DNA from: an uncultured Bacteroidaceae bacterium | GTDB lineage: Bacteria; Bacteroidota; Bacteroidia; Bacteroidales; Bacteroidaceae | DNA length: 63,176 nucleotides | Reading direction: 5' to 3' | Assembly: GCA_905235285.1 (NCBI GenBank) | Contig: CAJOLI010000010.1 | Span: forward strand, 1-63,176 | Part shown: positions 17,197 through 29,100 of the stretch, one piece after another | Layout: each line of letters starts with the position of its first letter | Position numbering within the stretch: the first letter of the stretch is position 1 | Made by a program: the position numbers and the translations under genes | The notes under the pieces: generated by a model | Databases searched by the model: none | What the model was told of the DNA's origin: nothing | The model's input: the letters and a program-made list of their open reading frames with translations, nothing else

Positions 17197-17345
17197 TTTT
17201 TGAGGATAAATATTACGCTCGGAGGCTGGCCTCGCAACCTTGGCGTTCCGCGGGAATCGGTCATGGCACTGAGGATATGTAAGAAATAGCGGTGACCATG
17301 AAGCAGTTTTTCGGCTATTCGTGTGGGCGTTCGGGCCAAAAGATG

Positions 17346-17353
17346 TATCTTTG
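17346..17353 (+). promoter_or_regulatory. -7 promoter box of sufB
   Basis: TATCTTTG on the plus strand, 26 bases before the sufB ATG at 17380. It falls inside the longer possible reading frame that opens at 17323, which argues for the shorter start. No clear -33 element. Confidence 0.6.
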
Positions 17354-17379
17354 CGCTCGGAAAAGCTTTTCATCAGATA

Positions 17380-18876
17380 ATGAAGGACAAAGAAACAGAC
17401 AAGAAAGGCGGTGCGGAGAGCGCCAACGAGCAGAATGCCTACGTGCGCTCGGTAGTCGACAAGGCGTATGAGTACGGCTTCACGACCGACGTAGAGACAG
17501 AGGTTATTGACCGCGGGCTCACGGAAGAGACGGTGCGGCTCATCTCACAGAAGAAGGGCGAGCCGGAGTGGCTCCTGCAGTTCCGCCTCAAGGCTTTCCG
17601 CCATTGGCTGACGCTGGAGCAGCCCTCATGGGGCCACCTCCAGATGCCCGAGATAGACTATCAGGACATATCATACTATGCCGACCCTACGGCAGCCAAG
17701 AAGAAGGAAGGGCCCAAGAGCCTCGACGAGTTAGACCCGGAGCTCATGAGGACGTTCGACAAACTGGGAATACCGCTGGAAGAGAGGCTGGCCCTCAGCG
17801 GAACGGCAGTCGACGCCGTCATGGACTCGGTAAGCGTGAAGACGACTTTCCGCCAGCACCTGGCCGAGAAAGGCATCATCTTCTGCTCCATAAGCGAAGC
17901 CGTGCGCCAGCATCCAGAATTGGTCAGGAAGTACCTCGGGGCCGTAGTGCCCTACCGCGACAACTTCTTCGCCGCACTGAACTCGGCTGTCTTCTCCGAC
18001 GGGTCCTTCGTCTATATCCCTAAGGGTGTACGATGCCCGATGGAGCTCAGCACCTATTTCCGCATCAACGCAAAGGGAACGGGGCAGTTTGAACGCACGC
18101 TAATCGTGGCCGACGACGATGCTTACGTCAGCTATCTCGAAGGCTGCACAGCACCTATGCGCGACGAGAACCAGCTCCACGCCGCCATCGTAGAGATCGT
18201 CGTCGAGAACCGCGCCGAGGTTAAGTACTCCACCGTGCAGAACTGGTATCCCGGCGACAAGGAGGGGCGCGGCGGAGTGCTCAACCTCGTAACGAAGCGA
18301 GGCTTGCTGCGGGGAGAGAACAGCAAACTGTCGTGGACTCAGGTAGAGACGGGTTCGGCAATAACGTGGAAATATCCCTCGTGCGTACTCGCAGGAAAAG
18401 GCTCGCAGGCCGAGTTCTATAGCGTAGCCGTGACCAATAACTTACAGCAGGCCGACACTGGCACTAAGATGATCCACCTGGCTCCCAACACACGCTCCAC
18501 GATCATCTCAAAGGGCATCAGCGCCGGGCGCTCACAGAATTCCTATCGAGGTCTCGTGCGTGTTGCACCCAAAGCCGAAGGCGCACGCAACTATTCGTCG
18601 TGCGACAGCCTCCTGCTGTCCTCGACATGCGGGGCACACACCTTCCCTTACATGGACATACAGAATCCATCGGCCATCGTAGAGCACGAAGCCACGACGT
18701 CCAAAATTAGCGAGGAACAGCTCTTCTACTGCCAGCAGCGTGGCATCGACGAGGAGCAGGCAATAGGCCTCATCGTCAACGGATATGCCAAGGACGTGCT
18801 CAACAAGCTGCCCATGGAGTTCGCCGTAGAGGCGCAGAAACTTCTCAGCGTCTCGCTTGAGGGCAGAGTAGGATAA
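17380..18876 (+). CDS. sufB: Fe-S cluster assembly protein SufB
   Basis: Scaffold subunit of the SUF system (498 residues), which with SufC and SufD builds Fe-S clusters on a beta-helical core in the cytoplasm. The family signature is intact: [37 protein letters not shown], and the conserved C-terminal block with [19 protein letters not shown] and [18 protein letters not shown]. Start at 17380 ([11 protein letters not shown]) is chosen because the -7 box is only 26 bases upstream. Unusually, sufC, sufD and sufS do not follow: the next gene, 40 bases on, is an Xaa-Pro aminopeptidase. The partner genes must lie elsewhere. Confidence 0.95.
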   Translation: MKDKETDKKGGAESANEQNAYVRSVVDKAYEYGFTTDVETEVIDRGLTEETVRLISQKKGEPEWLLQFRLKAFRHWLTLEQPSWGHLQMPEIDYQDISYYADPTAAKKKEGPKSLDELDPELMRTFDKLGIPLEERLALSGTAVDAVMDSVSVKTTFRQHLAEKGIIFCSISEAVRQHPELVRKYLGAVVPYRDNFFAALNSAVFSDGSFVYIPKGVRCPMELSTYFRINAKGTGQFERTLIVADDDAYVSYLEGCTAPMRDENQLHAAIVEIVVENRAEVKYSTVQNWYPGDKEGRGGVLNLVTKRGLLRGENSKLSWTQVETGSAITWKYPSCVLAGKGSQAEFYSVAVTNNLQQADTGTKMIHLAPNTRSTIISKGISAGRSQNSYRGLVRVAPKAEGARNYSSCDSLLLSSTCGAHTFPYMDIQNPSAIVEHEATTSKISEEQLFYCQQRGIDEEQAIGLIVNGYAKDVLNKLPMEFAVEAQKLLSVSLEGRVG

Positions 18877-18916
18877 ACGATGCTTACTTCTCACAACAGA
18901 AAACGATATACCTACC

Positions 18917-20833
18917 ATGACGAAAGCTGAAACGATAAGCCAACGCGTAGAAGCACTGCGCGAGTGGATGAGCTCACACAAGCTCGATGCATTCATCTTC
19001 CCGAGCACCGACCCGCACGCCAGCGAGTACGTACCCGAACACTGGAAAGCGCGCGAGTGGATTTCTGGATTCAACGGGTCGGCGGGGACGGCAGTAGTAA
19101 CACGCACGGCCGCAGCATTATGGACCGACAGCCGCTACTGGCTGGCAGCAGAGGAGCAGACGGCAGGCACGCCGTTCGACGTCATCCGCTGCCGCCGTAA
19201 TGTGGCGACGGCTGAAGAGGTTCTGCAGTGGATAAGAGAGAATTGCACACAAGAGGGTGAGACGCTGACCGTAGGGCTCGATGCCTGGACCAATACGGCA
19301 GAGGCTGTCTGCGGATTTGAATTGGCGGCAGGCACAGACTTTGTTATCACTACTGACCTTGAACCCACGGCCGAGCTGTGGACTGACCGACCTCCACTGC
19401 CCGAATCGCCCGTCGAGATTCAGCCGATAGAATTTGCAGGAGAGGACGCGCAAAGCAAGATGCAGCGCATACGGGAGACGGTGAGCGCACAAGGCGCAAA
19501 CGCTACAATCATAACACAGCTCGACGACATAGCTTGGACGCTGAACCTGCGCGGCAGCGACGTTCACTGCACCCCGGTCTTCGTGGCCTACCTGATGCTG
19601 CTGCCCGATGAGGCAACGCTCTTCGTAAACCACACGAAGATAAGCGACGAGGTGGAGCGGTACCTCGCACAGATTGGCGTGCGGACGGAACCTTATGAGG
19701 CTATTGCGGCCGTGCTCGCACCATCACGCGAACTGCGCGGGCTGCGCTTCCTCATTGATACATCAACCACCAACCGGGCCATATACGATTTGGTCAGCAT
19801 GATTGAGACCTTCGACAACCGCCCGAACTTCCCTGATGACTCCTTCGCAAACACAATAAGCATCGCACGCTTCAACGCATCACCCGTGACATCGCCAATC
19901 ATAGAAGCCGAATGCCCAGTGGCACAGATGAAAACCCACAAGAACAGGGCTGAGATAGCTGGTATGCGCAACGCTATGCTGAAAGACGGCGTAGCGATGG
20001 TCAAGTTCCTGAGGTGGCTCAAGGGACAGGCACCTGCGCTGCCCGAAGGAAACGGACAGGATGGTGACATTACGGAAATCTCCGTCGACAGAAAGCTAAC
20101 AGCATTACGAGCAGAGCAAGAGGGGTTCCGCGACATCTCGTTCGACACAATTGCCGGATACGGACCTCACGCAGCCATCGTGCACTATGAGGCTACACCA
20201 GAGACTGATGTACCGCTCCAACCACGCGGACTGCTGCTGCTCGACAGCGGAGCTCAGTATGTCGACGGAACGACAGACATCACTCGAACCATAGCACTCG
20301 GACCGCTTACCGACGACGAGCGACGCGACTACACTCTCGTGCTCAAAGGACACCTACGCCTCGCCATGGCCGTCTTCCCCGACGGAGCGTCTGGAACGCA
20401 GCTCGACGTGCTGGCACGATATGCCATGTGGCAAGAACATAAAAACTACGGACACGGCACAGGGCATGGCGTAGGATCATACCTCAGCGTTCACGAAGGA
20501 CCTCACCAGTTCCGCATGAATTGGATGCCTGCACCACTCCACGCCGGTATGACCGTCACCATAGAGCCTGGAATATACATCGCCGGCAGCCACGGTTGCC
20601 GCACTGAGAACACGATGCTCATAGTAGAAGACGGAGAGCAGGGGTGGCTGCGCTTGGAGCCGTTGACACTATGCCCTATAGACACCGAACCTATCATACG
20701 CGAACTCATGGCCGACGACGAGATTCAATATCTCAACGACTACCACGCACGCGTTCGCAAAGCACTCCTGCCGCTGCTCAACGACCTGGAGGACCGCGAC
20801 TGGCTCGTAAAGAATACTGAAATCTTAAAATAA
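18917..20833 (+). CDS. Xaa-Pro aminopeptidase (M24)
   Basis: A cytosolic-type proline aminopeptidase of 638 residues that removes N-terminal residues preceding proline. Two creatinase-like N-terminal domains (about 1-330) precede the pita-bread metallopeptidase domain. Its dinuclear-metal ligands are visible: Asp in LLLLDSGAQY and VDGTTDITRT, His in YGHGTGHGVGSYLSVHEGP, and Glu in TIEPGIYI and RTENTMLIVED. No signal peptide is seen. It follows sufB by 40 bases, so the two may share a transcript. Confidence 0.92.
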   Translation: MTKAETISQRVEALREWMSSHKLDAFIFPSTDPHASEYVPEHWKAREWISGFNGSAGTAVVTRTAAALWTDSRYWLAAEEQTAGTPFDVIRCRRNVATAEEVLQWIRENCTQEGETLTVGLDAWTNTAEAVCGFELAAGTDFVITTDLEPTAELWTDRPPLPESPVEIQPIEFAGEDAQSKMQRIRETVSAQGANATIITQLDDIAWTLNLRGSDVHCTPVFVAYLMLLPDEATLFVNHTKISDEVERYLAQIGVRTEPYEAIAAVLAPSRELRGLRFLIDTSTTNRAIYDLVSMIETFDNRPNFPDDSFANTISIARFNASPVTSPIIEAECPVAQMKTHKNRAEIAGMRNAMLKDGVAMVKFLRWLKGQAPALPEGNGQDGDITEISVDRKLTALRAEQEGFRDISFDTIAGYGPHAAIVHYEATPETDVPLQPRGLLLLDSGAQYVDGTTDITRTIALGPLTDDERRDYTLVLKGHLRLAMAVFPDGASGTQLDVLARYAMWQEHKNYGHGTGHGVGSYLSVHEGPHQFRMNWMPAPLHAGMTVTIEPGIYIAGSHGCRTENTMLIVEDGEQGWLRLEPLTLCPIDTEPIIRELMADDEIQYLNDYHARVRKALLPLLNDLEDRDWLVKNTEILK

Positions 20834-20905
20834 GCAGGTGAACACATCTAAGTTTATGTGTTTGCACCTAATGAACTTGACACCGCAAAAGGTAAATAAC
20901 AGAAA

Positions 20906-21475
20906 ATGGCAATAGTAAAAATAGTAAAAGGCTTGAAGCCCAAGTTCGGCAGACACTGCTATCTGGCCGACGGAGCTGTCATCATAGGAGAAGTAACCCT
21001 TGGCGACGACGTGACGATATGGCCGTGCGCCGTCCTGCGAGGTGATGTACACTATATCAAAGTCGGAAACCGATCAAACATTCAGGACAACTCATGCGTT
21101 CACACCCTTAACGGCACAGCGCCCGTAGAGATAGGAGAGGACGTCACCGTAGGACACAGCGTGACTCTTCACGGCTGCACAATACTTGATGGAGCACTCA
21201 TAGGAATGGGGGCTACGGTTCTCGACCACGCCGTAGTAGGCAGAGGCGCCATCGTGGCGGCCGGAGCGTTGGTTCTCTCCAACACACATATTCCCGACGG
21301 CGAGCTCTGGGGAGGGGTGCCTGCTAAGTTCATCAAGCGCGTTGACCCGGAGCAGGCACAGGCTCTCAACAAGACTTTCGCCGCTCATTACATCGAATAC
21401 TCCGACTGGTACCGTGATGCCGACCGCAATCCGGAAAACACCCAGACTGTGCTCAACGGCGAAGACTATGTCTGA
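20906..21475 (+). CDS. Gamma-class carbonic anhydrase-like protein
   Basis: A 189-residue left-handed beta-helix protein of the YrdA/PaaY/gamma-carbonic anhydrase group. Hexapeptide turns run from about residue 12 to 150 (GAVIIGEVTLGDDVTIWPCAV, then GEDVTVGHSVTLHGC and GMGATVLDHAVVGRGAIVAAG). The family's histidines that ligate the active-site metal between trimer subunits are present in VTVGHSVTLHGC. The gene follows the aminopeptidase after 72 bases in the same direction. Catalytic activity is likely but not proven, since some family members are inactive or act as acyltransferases. Confidence 0.88.
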   Translation: MAIVKIVKGLKPKFGRHCYLADGAVIIGEVTLGDDVTIWPCAVLRGDVHYIKVGNRSNIQDNSCVHTLNGTAPVEIGEDVTVGHSVTLHGCTILDGALIGMGATVLDHAVVGRGAIVAAGALVLSNTHIPDGELWGGVPAKFIKRVDPEQAQALNKTFAAHYIEYSDWYRDADRNPENTQTVLNGEDYV

Positions 21476-21498
21476 TACTTTAAAAGGCTTTTGCCGGA

Positions 21499-21596
21499 CA
21501 ACCGGACGTGTAAGCCAAAGCACCCAGGTGTGTAGGCCAACTCACCCGGGTGTGTAAGCCGATTCACCCGGGTGTGTTAAACCATCAAGCTGGCTC
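21499..21596. repeat. 22-bp tandem array with palindromic core (array B)
   Basis: Three good 22-bp units (21508-21529, 21530-21551, 21552-21573) flanked by degenerate ones. Each carries the 10-bp palindrome CACCCGGGTG or a variant (21499, 21521, 21543, 21565), separated by a 12-bp linker such as TGTAAGCCGATT. The first core, CAACCGGACG, is in register and resembles the core of array C at 37.4 kb. It sits in the 308-base gap 21476-21783 between the convergent carbonic anhydrase and rpoC genes. Confidence 0.85.
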
Positions 21597-21597
21597 C

Positions 21598-21659
21598 ATA
21601 AACGTAGCCATCCGAAAGAAACCGGCAAAAGCCCGTCTCCTTCGGATGGCTACGTTTAT
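21598..21659. repeat. Long inverted repeat beside array B
   Basis: Perfect 19-bp arms (21598-21616 and 21641-21659, core AACGTAGCCATCCGAA) around a 24-base loop. The loop contains CCGGCAAAAGCC (21622-21633), the exact complement of GGCTTTTGCCGG at 21486-21497 on the other side of the tandem array, so a loop-to-upstream (pseudoknot or kissing) pairing is possible. It may also terminate the carbonic anhydrase transcript, although the trailing T-run is short. Confidence 0.8.
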
Positions 21660-21710
21660 TTGCTGTCAACACGGCATGTTTCGGATGGTTGTCTTGTTCC
21701 CGATGGTTAC

Positions 21711-21752
21711 AAAAGAAGCGCCCCAGCCAAATGAACTGGCTGGGGCGCTTCT
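21711..21752 (-). terminator. Terminator of the rpoBC operon
   Basis: A perfect 16-bp stem (21714-21729 with 21737-21752, core AGCGCCCCAGCCA) and a 7-base loop, followed on the minus strand by a short T-run. It lies about 30 bases beyond the rpoC stop. Confidence 0.85.
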
Positions 21753-21783
21753 CTGGTTATGTTTGCCCTTACGGGCGCTTCTG

Positions 21784-24700
21784 TCAATCAATATCGTAGT
21801 CGAGGATGGCCTTGCGGTTGGAGAGAACACGATCGTAGTCCTCCTTGGAACCAACAATGATCTTCTCAAACTCGCGCAGACCTGTACCGGCCGGGATGAG
21901 GTGACCGCAGATGACGTTCTCCTTCATGCCCTCGAGGTAGTCGCTCTTGCCGTTGATGGCTGCTTCGTTGAGCACCTTGGTCGTCTCCTGGAAGGAGGCG
22001 GCACTCATGAACGAGGTTGTCTGAAGGGCAGCACGCGTAATACCCTGTAAGATCTGAGTCGACGTCGCAGGCACGGCATCGCGCACGACAACGGGACGGA
22101 GGTCGCGACGCTTCAGCAGCGAGTTCTCGTCGCGGAGCTTGCGTGCGGTGACAATCATACCAGGCATCATAGTTTCGCTGTCGCCGGCATCGGTGACTAC
22201 TTTCTTGCCCCAGATGCGGTCGTTCTCCTCAGCAAACTCAATCTTATCGACTATCTGCTGCTCGAGGAAACGGGTGTCGCCGGGCTCGTTGATCTGCACC
22301 TTACGCATCATTTGACGTACGATGACTTCGAAGTGCTTGTCGTTGATCTTAACACCCTGCAGACGGTAGACGTCCTGCACCTCGTTGACGATGTACTCCT
22401 GAACGGCCGTCGGGCCCTTGATGGCAAGGATGTCGGCCGGGGTGATGGCACCGTCGGACAGCGGCGTGCCGGCACGTACGTAGTCGTTCTCCTGCACAAG
22501 AATCTGCTTGCTCAACGGTACGAGGTAATGACGCTCGTCGCCGACCTTCGAGGTGACGATAATCTCGCGGTTGCCGCGCTTGAGCTTACCCATCTTGATC
22601 TCGCCGTCTATCTCGCTGACGATGGCTGGATTGCTCGGGTTGCGGGCCTCAAAGAGCTCGGTGACACGTGGCAGACCGCCCGTGATATCACTGGCCTTAT
22701 TTGTGGCACGCGGAATCTTCACGAGGACGTCACCGACCTTGACGGTCTGCTTGTCTTCGACGGAGATGTGACCGCCAATGGGGAAGTTGTAAGTGCGCAG
22801 GAGCTCGCCGTTCTCGTCGAGGATGTGGCAGACTGGCACCTTTGTCCTGTCTTTCGATTCAATGACGATGAGCTCGCGCAGACCCGTAGCATCATCCGTT
22901 TCAACACGGTAGGTGATACCTTCGATGACGTCCTCAAACTCGATACGTCCGGCGGCCTCGGTGACGATGACGGCGTTGAATGGATCCCACTTAGCTACGA
23001 TATCGCCCTTCTGCACCTTCTCGCCATCTTTCTTGTAGAGCGTGGAGCCGTAGGGCACATTCTGCGTGAGCAGGACGATGCCGGTGTTAACATCTACGAA
23101 GCGGACTTCTGCGAGACGGCCAACGACCATCTTGGCGGGCTGTCCGGCCTCGTCGAGGAAGTCTACCGTGCGAAGCTCCTCGAACTCCAGCTTGGAGTCG
23201 TATTTGGCTTTGATTGTAGCGTTGGCAGCGGCATTATCAGCCACACCACCGGCGTGGAAGGTACGGAGCGTAAGCTGAGTACCAGGCTCACCAATCGACT
23301 GTGCTGCGATGACGCCTACGGCTTCGCCCTTCTGTACCATACGTGCCGTGGCGAGATTGCGGCCATAGCACTTCATGCAGACGCCATGACGGCTCTCGCA
23401 GGTAAGCACCGAACGAATCTCGACGCTCTCGATGGGGCTGTTTTCGATTTCCTCGGCTATAGCTTCGGTAATCTCCTCGCCGGCAGCTACGATAAGCTTA
23501 TTGTTGGATGGATTAATGATATCGTGGACAGAGACGCGGCCGAGGATGCGCTCATAGAGCGAGCTGATGACCTCATCGCCGTTCTTCAGGGCGGTGCAGA
23601 CGAGACCGCGCAATGTGCCGCAGTCCTCCTCGTTGATGATGACATCGTGAGAGACATCGACCAGACGACGTGTCAGGTAACCGGCATCGGCTGTCTTCAG
23701 AGCGGTGTCGGCAAGACCTTTACGAGCTCCGTGGGTAGAGATGAAGTACTCCAGCACGCTCATGCCTTCCTTAAAGTTCGAGAGAATAGGATTCTCGATG
23801 ATCTGAGCCTCGGCGCCTGCTTTCTGGGGCTTAGCCATAAGGCCGCGCATACCTGAGAGCTGCGAGATCTGACCTGCACTACCACGGGCTCCGGAATCAA
23901 GCATCATGTACACAGCGTTGAAGCCTTGGTCGGCCTCGCGCATGGTCTTCATAAGCACGGACGAAAGGTCGTTGTTGACGTGAGTCCAGGCATCGATGAC
24001 CTGATTGTAGCGCTCCTTGTCGGTGATGAAACCCATATTGTAGTCGCCGGTAATACGCTCGACCTCATCGTTGCCTCGCTTTACGAGTGCTTCCTTCTCT
24101 TCCGGGATGATGATATCACCGAGGTTGAACGAGAGGCCGCCGTCGTAGGCAAGCTTGTAGCCAAGGTTCTTGATACCATCGAGGAACGAGCAGGCACGTG
24201 CAACGCCGACAGCCTTGATGACATCAGTGATGAGACCGCGAAGGGTCTTCTTCGATATGATATCGTTGAAGAAGCCGACCTCTACGGGAATAATCTCGTT
24301 GACGATGACGCGGCCTACGGAGGTCTCTACCATGCGCTTGCCGATGGTGCCATTCTCAAGCTTGTCTTCTACGATGACCTTGACGGGAGCGTGGACGTCT
24401 ACACGGCGCTCGTTGTAAGCGATGATCGCCTCTTCGGGTCCATAGAAAGTAAGGCCTGAGCCAAGAGCGCCAGGGCGCAGTTTGGTGATGTAGTATAGAC
24501 CAAGCACCATATCTTGCGAAGGCACAGTGATTGGCGCGCCATTGGCAGGGTTGAGGATGTTGTGGCTCTGCAGCATCAGAATCTGAGCTTCCAAGATAGC
24601 CTCGTTGCTCAGGGGAAGGTGTACAGCCATCTGGTCGCCATCGAAGTCGGCGTTGAAGGCCGTACAGGCGAGTGGATGAAGCTGAATGGCCTTGCCCTCA

Positions 24701-26076
24701 ATCATCTTGGGCTGGAAGGCTTGAATGCCGAGGCGGTGCAGTGTCGGTGCACGGTTGAGGAGCACGGGGTGACCCTTCATGACGTGCTCGAGGATATCCC
24801 AGATGACGGGGTCTTTGCGGTCGACAATCTTCTTGGCTGACTTCACGGTCTTGACGATGCCACGCTCGATGAGCTTACGGATGATGAACGGCTTGTAGAG
24901 CTCGGCGGCCATAAGCTTAGGCAGGCCACACTCGCCCATGTTCAGCTCCGGGCCTACGACAATGACGGAACGTGCGGAGTAGTCGACGCGCTTACCAAGG
25001 AGGTTCTGGCGGAAGCGGCCCTGCTTACCCTTCAACGAATCGGAGAGGGACTTGAGCGGGCGGTTGCTCTCGCTTTTGACGGCACTGCTCTTGCGGCTGT
25101 TATCGAACAGGCTGTCGACAGCTTCCTGCAGCATACGCTTCTCGTTGCGCAAGATGACTTCAGGAGCCTTGATCTCGATGAGGCGCTTCAGGCGGTTGTT
25201 ACGAATGATGACGCGGCGATAGAGGTCGTTAAGATCAGACGTGGCAAAGCGTCCGCCATCGAGGGGCACAAGGGGACGCAGATCGGGTGGGATGACAGGC
25301 AACATCTTCATGATCATCCACTCGGGACGATTGCGCTCGCGGCTGATACGGAAACTCTCAACGACCTGGAGGCGTTTCAAGGCGTCGTTCTTACGCTGTT
25401 GAGCGGTGTCGCTGTTGGCACGGTCGCGCAGCTCATAAGAGAGCTTGTCGAGGTCAAGGCCTACGAGCAGGTCGTAGATAGCCTCAGCACCCATTTTGGC
25501 GATGAACTTGTTGGGGTCGTCGTCAGCAAGGTACTGGTTGTCTGCTGGCAGACGATCGAGGTGGTCGAGGTACTCCTCTTCGGAGAGGAGGTCGAATTTC
25601 TCAAGGTGTACGCCTTCTTCCTCGTTCTTGAGGAAGGGCCCTGGGTTAATGACTACGTAGCGCTCGTAGTATATCACGGCATCGAGCTTCTTTGTGGGCA
25701 TACCGAGAAGGTAACCTATCTTGTTGGGCAGGCTGCGGAAGTACCATATATGGGCTACGGGCACCACGAGCTCGATGTGTCCGCTGCGTTCGCGGCGGAC
25801 TTTCTTCTCTGTGACCTCAACGCCGCAACGGTCGCAAACGATACCCTTGTAGCGGATGCGCTTGTATTTGCCGCAATGGCACTCATAGTCCTTGGTTGGA
25901 CCGAAGATGCGCTCGCAGAAGAGGCCGTCGCGCTCAGGCTTGTACGTACGATAATTAATAGTCTCAGGCTTCAGCACCTCACCAAAGGAATTCTCCTTAA
26001 TCTCCTCGGGTGATGCAAGCCCGACGGTGATCTTGGTGAAATTATTCTTGACTTTATTTTCTTTCTTGTAAGGCAT
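21784..26076 (-). CDS. rpoC: DNA-directed RNA polymerase subunit beta-prime
   Basis: Largest RNA polymerase subunit, 1430 residues, complete. The N-terminal zinc site ([20 protein letters not shown]) and the catalytic magnesium loop [12 protein letters not shown] are intact, as is the second zinc-binding cysteine cluster around [18 protein letters not shown]. Spacing of 60 bases from rpoB contains short AT-rich repeats and no promoter box. It is the last gene of the block that begins with tuf and ends at a strong hairpin terminator. Confidence 0.98.
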   Translation of the reverse strand: MPYKKENKVKNNFTKITVGLASPEEIKENSFGEVLKPETINYRTYKPERDGLFCERIFGPTKDYECHCGKYKRIRYKGIVCDRCGVEVTEKKVRRERSGHIELVVPVAHIWYFRSLPNKIGYLLGMPTKKLDAVIYYERYVVINPGPFLKNEEEGVHLEKFDLLSEEEYLDHLDRLPADNQYLADDDPNKFIAKMGAEAIYDLLVGLDLDKLSYELRDRANSDTAQQRKNDALKRLQVVESFRISRERNRPEWMIMKMLPVIPPDLRPLVPLDGGRFATSDLNDLYRRVIIRNNRLKRLIEIKAPEVILRNEKRMLQEAVDSLFDNSRKSSAVKSESNRPLKSLSDSLKGKQGRFRQNLLGKRVDYSARSVIVVGPELNMGECGLPKLMAAELYKPFIIRKLIERGIVKTVKSAKKIVDRKDPVIWDILEHVMKGHPVLLNRAPTLHRLGIQAFQPKMIEGKAIQLHPLACTAFNADFDGDQMAVHLPLSNEAILEAQILMLQSHNILNPANGAPITVPSQDMVLGLYYITKLRPGALGSGLTFYGPEEAIIAYNERRVDVHAPVKVIVEDKLENGTIGKRMVETSVGRVIVNEIIPVEVGFFNDIISKKTLRGLITDVIKAVGVARACSFLDGIKNLGYKLAYDGGLSFNLGDIIIPEEKEALVKRGNDEVERITGDYNMGFITDKERYNQVIDAWTHVNNDLSSVLMKTMREADQGFNAVYMMLDSGARGSAGQISQLSGMRGLMAKPQKAGAEAQIIENPILSNFKEGMSVLEYFISTHGARKGLADTALKTADAGYLTRRLVDVSHDVIINEEDCGTLRGLVCTALKNGDEVISSLYERILGRVSVHDIINPSNNKLIVAAGEEITEAIAEEIENSPIESVEIRSVLTCESRHGVCMKCYGRNLATARMVQKGEAVGVIAAQSIGEPGTQLTLRTFHAGGVADNAAANATIKAKYDSKLEFEELRTVDFLDEAGQPAKMVVGRLAEVRFVDVNTGIVLLTQNVPYGSTLYKKDGEKVQKGDIVAKWDPFNAVIVTEAAGRIEFEDVIEGITYRVETDDATGLRELIVIESKDRTKVPVCHILDENGELLRTYNFPIGGHISVEDKQTVKVGDVLVKIPRATNKASDITGGLPRVTELFEARNPSNPAIVSEIDGEIKMGKLKRGNREIIVTSKVGDERHYLVPLSKQILVQENDYVRAGTPLSDGAITPADILAIKGPTAVQEYIVNEVQDVYRLQGVKINDKHFEVIVRQMMRKVQINEPGDTRFLEQQIVDKIEFAEENDRIWGKKVVTDAGDSETMMPGMIVTARKLRDENSLLKRRDLRPVVVRDAVPATSTQILQGITRAALQTTSFMSAASFQETTKVLNEAAINGKSDYLEGMKENVICGHLIPAGTGLREFEKIIVGSKEDYDRVLSNRKAILDYDID

Positions 26077-26136
26077 AACGTGTAGTGTTAAATGGTAAAG
26101 TTAAATGCACTATTACATTTTACATTTTCACTCTCG

Positions 26137-29100
26137 TCAGTCAAGACTGACGCTGAGGCCTAAGCCGCGGAGCTCATGCAGAAGCACGTTGAGCGACTCG
26201 GGAATACCAGGAGTAGGCATGGGCTCGCCCTTGACGATAGCTTCGTAGGCTTTGGTGCGGCCAGTGACGTCATCGGACTTGATGGTGAGGATTTCCTGCA
26301 GGACGTGTGAAGCGCCGAAGGCTTCTATGGCCCACACTTCCATCTCGCCGAAGCGCTGTCCACCAAACTGTGCCTTACCGCCGAGGGGCTGCTGGGTGAT
26401 GAGGCTGTACGGACCTATGGAGCGAGCGTGCATCTTATCCTCTACCATGTGGCCGAGTTTCAGCATGTAGGCTATACCTACGGTTGCCAGCTGGTCGAAC
26501 TTCTCGCCGGTGGCGCCATCGTAGAGCTGTGTGGAGCAGTAGCGAGGCAAGCCAGCCTTATCGGTCCACTCGCAGAGGTCGTCGAGCGAGGCTCCGTCGA
26601 AAATAGGCGTAGAGAACTTGACACCCAGTTCCTTGCCGGCAGAGCCGAGGACGGTCTCGAAGATCTGACCTATGTTCATACGTGAAGGCACGCCGAGAGG
26701 GTTCAGGACAATGTCCACAGGGGTACCGTCAGCCAAGAAGGGCATGTCCTCCTGACGAACGACTTTCGAGACGATACCCTTGTTGCCGTGACGGCCAGCC
26801 ATCTTGTCGCCGACGCCAATCTTACGCTTCTTGGCAACGTAAACCTTAGCCATCTGTATAATACCTGAAGGCAGTTCATCACCTATAGTGATAGCGAACT
26901 TACGGCGCTTGAGCTCTGCATCAAGAATCTTGTATTTCTTAATAAAGTTGATGATGAGCTGAGAGATAAGCAGGTTGGCGTGTTCGTCACTCGTCCAGCC
27001 ACTTAACTGGATGCCTGTGAAATCAAGATAGGAAAGGTTGTTCTCGGTGAACTGAGCGCCCTTGGCTATAATCTCTGCACCCATATAGTCCTTTACGCCT
27101 TGCGACGTCAAGTCCTTCGTAAGCTCAAGAAGCTTGTCGATAAGTATGGCTTTCAGGTCACCGACTTTCAGCTCGAATTCCTCGTCGAGTTTTGGCAGTC
27201 GCTGCTTGTCGCGAAGCTTCTCGGAGCGAGTCTTGATAGCTTTCGAGAAAAGTTTCTTGTCGATGACTGTTCCGGATAATGAAGGTGAAGCCTTGAGTGA
27301 GGCATCCTTGACATCACCGGCCTTGTCACCGAAGATAGCACGCAACAGCTTTTCTTCGGGCGAGGGATCACTCTCACCCTTAGGAGTAATCTTACCGATG
27401 AGAATGTCACCAGGCAGGACCTGGGCACCAACGCGGATGATGCCGTTCTCGTCGAGATCTTTTGTGGCTTCTTCACTGACGTTGGGGATATCGGATGTCA
27501 GTTCCTCGACACCTCGTTTTGTCTCACGAACTTCAAGTGAGAATTCCTCGACGTGGATGCTGGTGAGAATATCATCGCGCACGACGCGTTCATTCAGCAC
27601 GATGGCATCCTCATAGTTGTAACCCTTCCAAGGCATGTACGCTACAAGGAGGTTCTTACCGAGGGCAAGCTCTCCGTTAGCTGTGGAGTAACCCTCTGTG
27701 AGGATGTCGCCGGCCTCGACGCGCTGACCTTTCTCGCAGATTGGCCGCAGGTCGATGGTCATGTTCTGGTTAGTACGGCGGAATTTGGGTATGCGATATT
27801 CTTTCAGGGCCGGCTCAAAGGACACGAATTCTTCATCCTCGGTGCGGTCGTAAAGGATACGTATGGTAGTAGCGTCAACGTAGTCAACAACGCCGGGACC
27901 TTCAGCCACAATCATCGTGCGACTGTCCTCGCAGACCTGCTTCTCGATGCCTGTCCCTACGATAGGAGCCTCGGTGCGTACGAGGGGCACTGCCTGGCGC
28001 ATCATGTTAGAGCCCATGAGCGCACGGTGAGCATCATCGTGCTCGAGGAAGGGGATGAGAGATGCTGCAATGGATGCAATCTGCTGAGGAGCGACGTCCA
28101 TAAGGTCAACCTCTGAGGGCGGGACTACAGGATAGTCATCATCCTGACGACATTTGACTACTTTGCGGATGAAGGTTCCATTGTCGCGAAGAGGAGCATT
28201 ACCCTGACCTATGACAAGCCCTTCTTCTTCCTCTGCAGTATAATATTTGATGCCTTCGTCAGTGAGGTCTACTATGCCGTTGTTGACTTTGCGGTAAGGA
28301 GTAGAGATGAAGCCGAGTTCATTAATCTTGGCGTACACACAGAGCGAAGAGATAAGACCGATGTTCGGCCCTTCAGGCGACTCGATGGGGCAGAGCCGTC
28401 CGTAGTGAGTGTAGTGCACATCGCGCACCTCGAAGCCTGCACGCTCACGGCTTAGACCGCCAGGACCGAGGGCCGAAAGGCGGCGTTTGTGCGTCACCTC
28501 TGCCAGAGGATTAGTCTGATCCATGAACTGAGAGAGGGCATTCGTACCAAAGAACGAGTTGATTACGCTGGAAATAGTCTTGGCGTTGATAAGATCGGTC
28601 GGGGAGAAGACTTCGTTGTCGCGAACGTTCATACGCTCGCGTATGGTGCGACTCATACGCGCCAGGCCGATAGCGAACTGGTTTGCGAGCTGCTCACCTA
28701 CTGTGCGGACACGACGGTTAGAGAGGTGGTCAATGTCGTCGACAGCAGCTTTGGAGTTGACAAGCTCTATCAGATATTTGATAATCTCAACAATATCTTC
28801 GTGTGTGAGTACGCGTACGTTAGCATCAGTCTGCAGGTTGAGCTTGCGGTTGATACGGTAGCGACCAACATCACCCAGGTCGTAACGTTTCTCAGAGAAG
28901 AAGAGGTTGTTGATGACCTCACGTGCGCTGGCATCATCAGCCGGGTCGGCATTACGCAACTGGCGATAGATGTAAAGCACGGCCTCCTTCTCAGAGTTCG
29001 ACGGGTCTTTGGCCAGAGTGTTGAAGATTATAGAGTAATCGCTGGAATCAGCTTCCTCTTTATGCAACAGTATCGTTGGGGTGCCACTGTCCAATATCAA

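Noticed and set aside
21508..21573. CRISPR array reading of the 22-bp repeats (also at 288-339 and 37357-37488)
   Set aside because: The units are contiguous without unique spacers, and no cas gene is in the window.
22312..23856. Long open frames opposite rpoC and rpoB
   Set aside because: They are mirror frames of highly conserved genes caused by codon bias; the proteins have no recognisable features.
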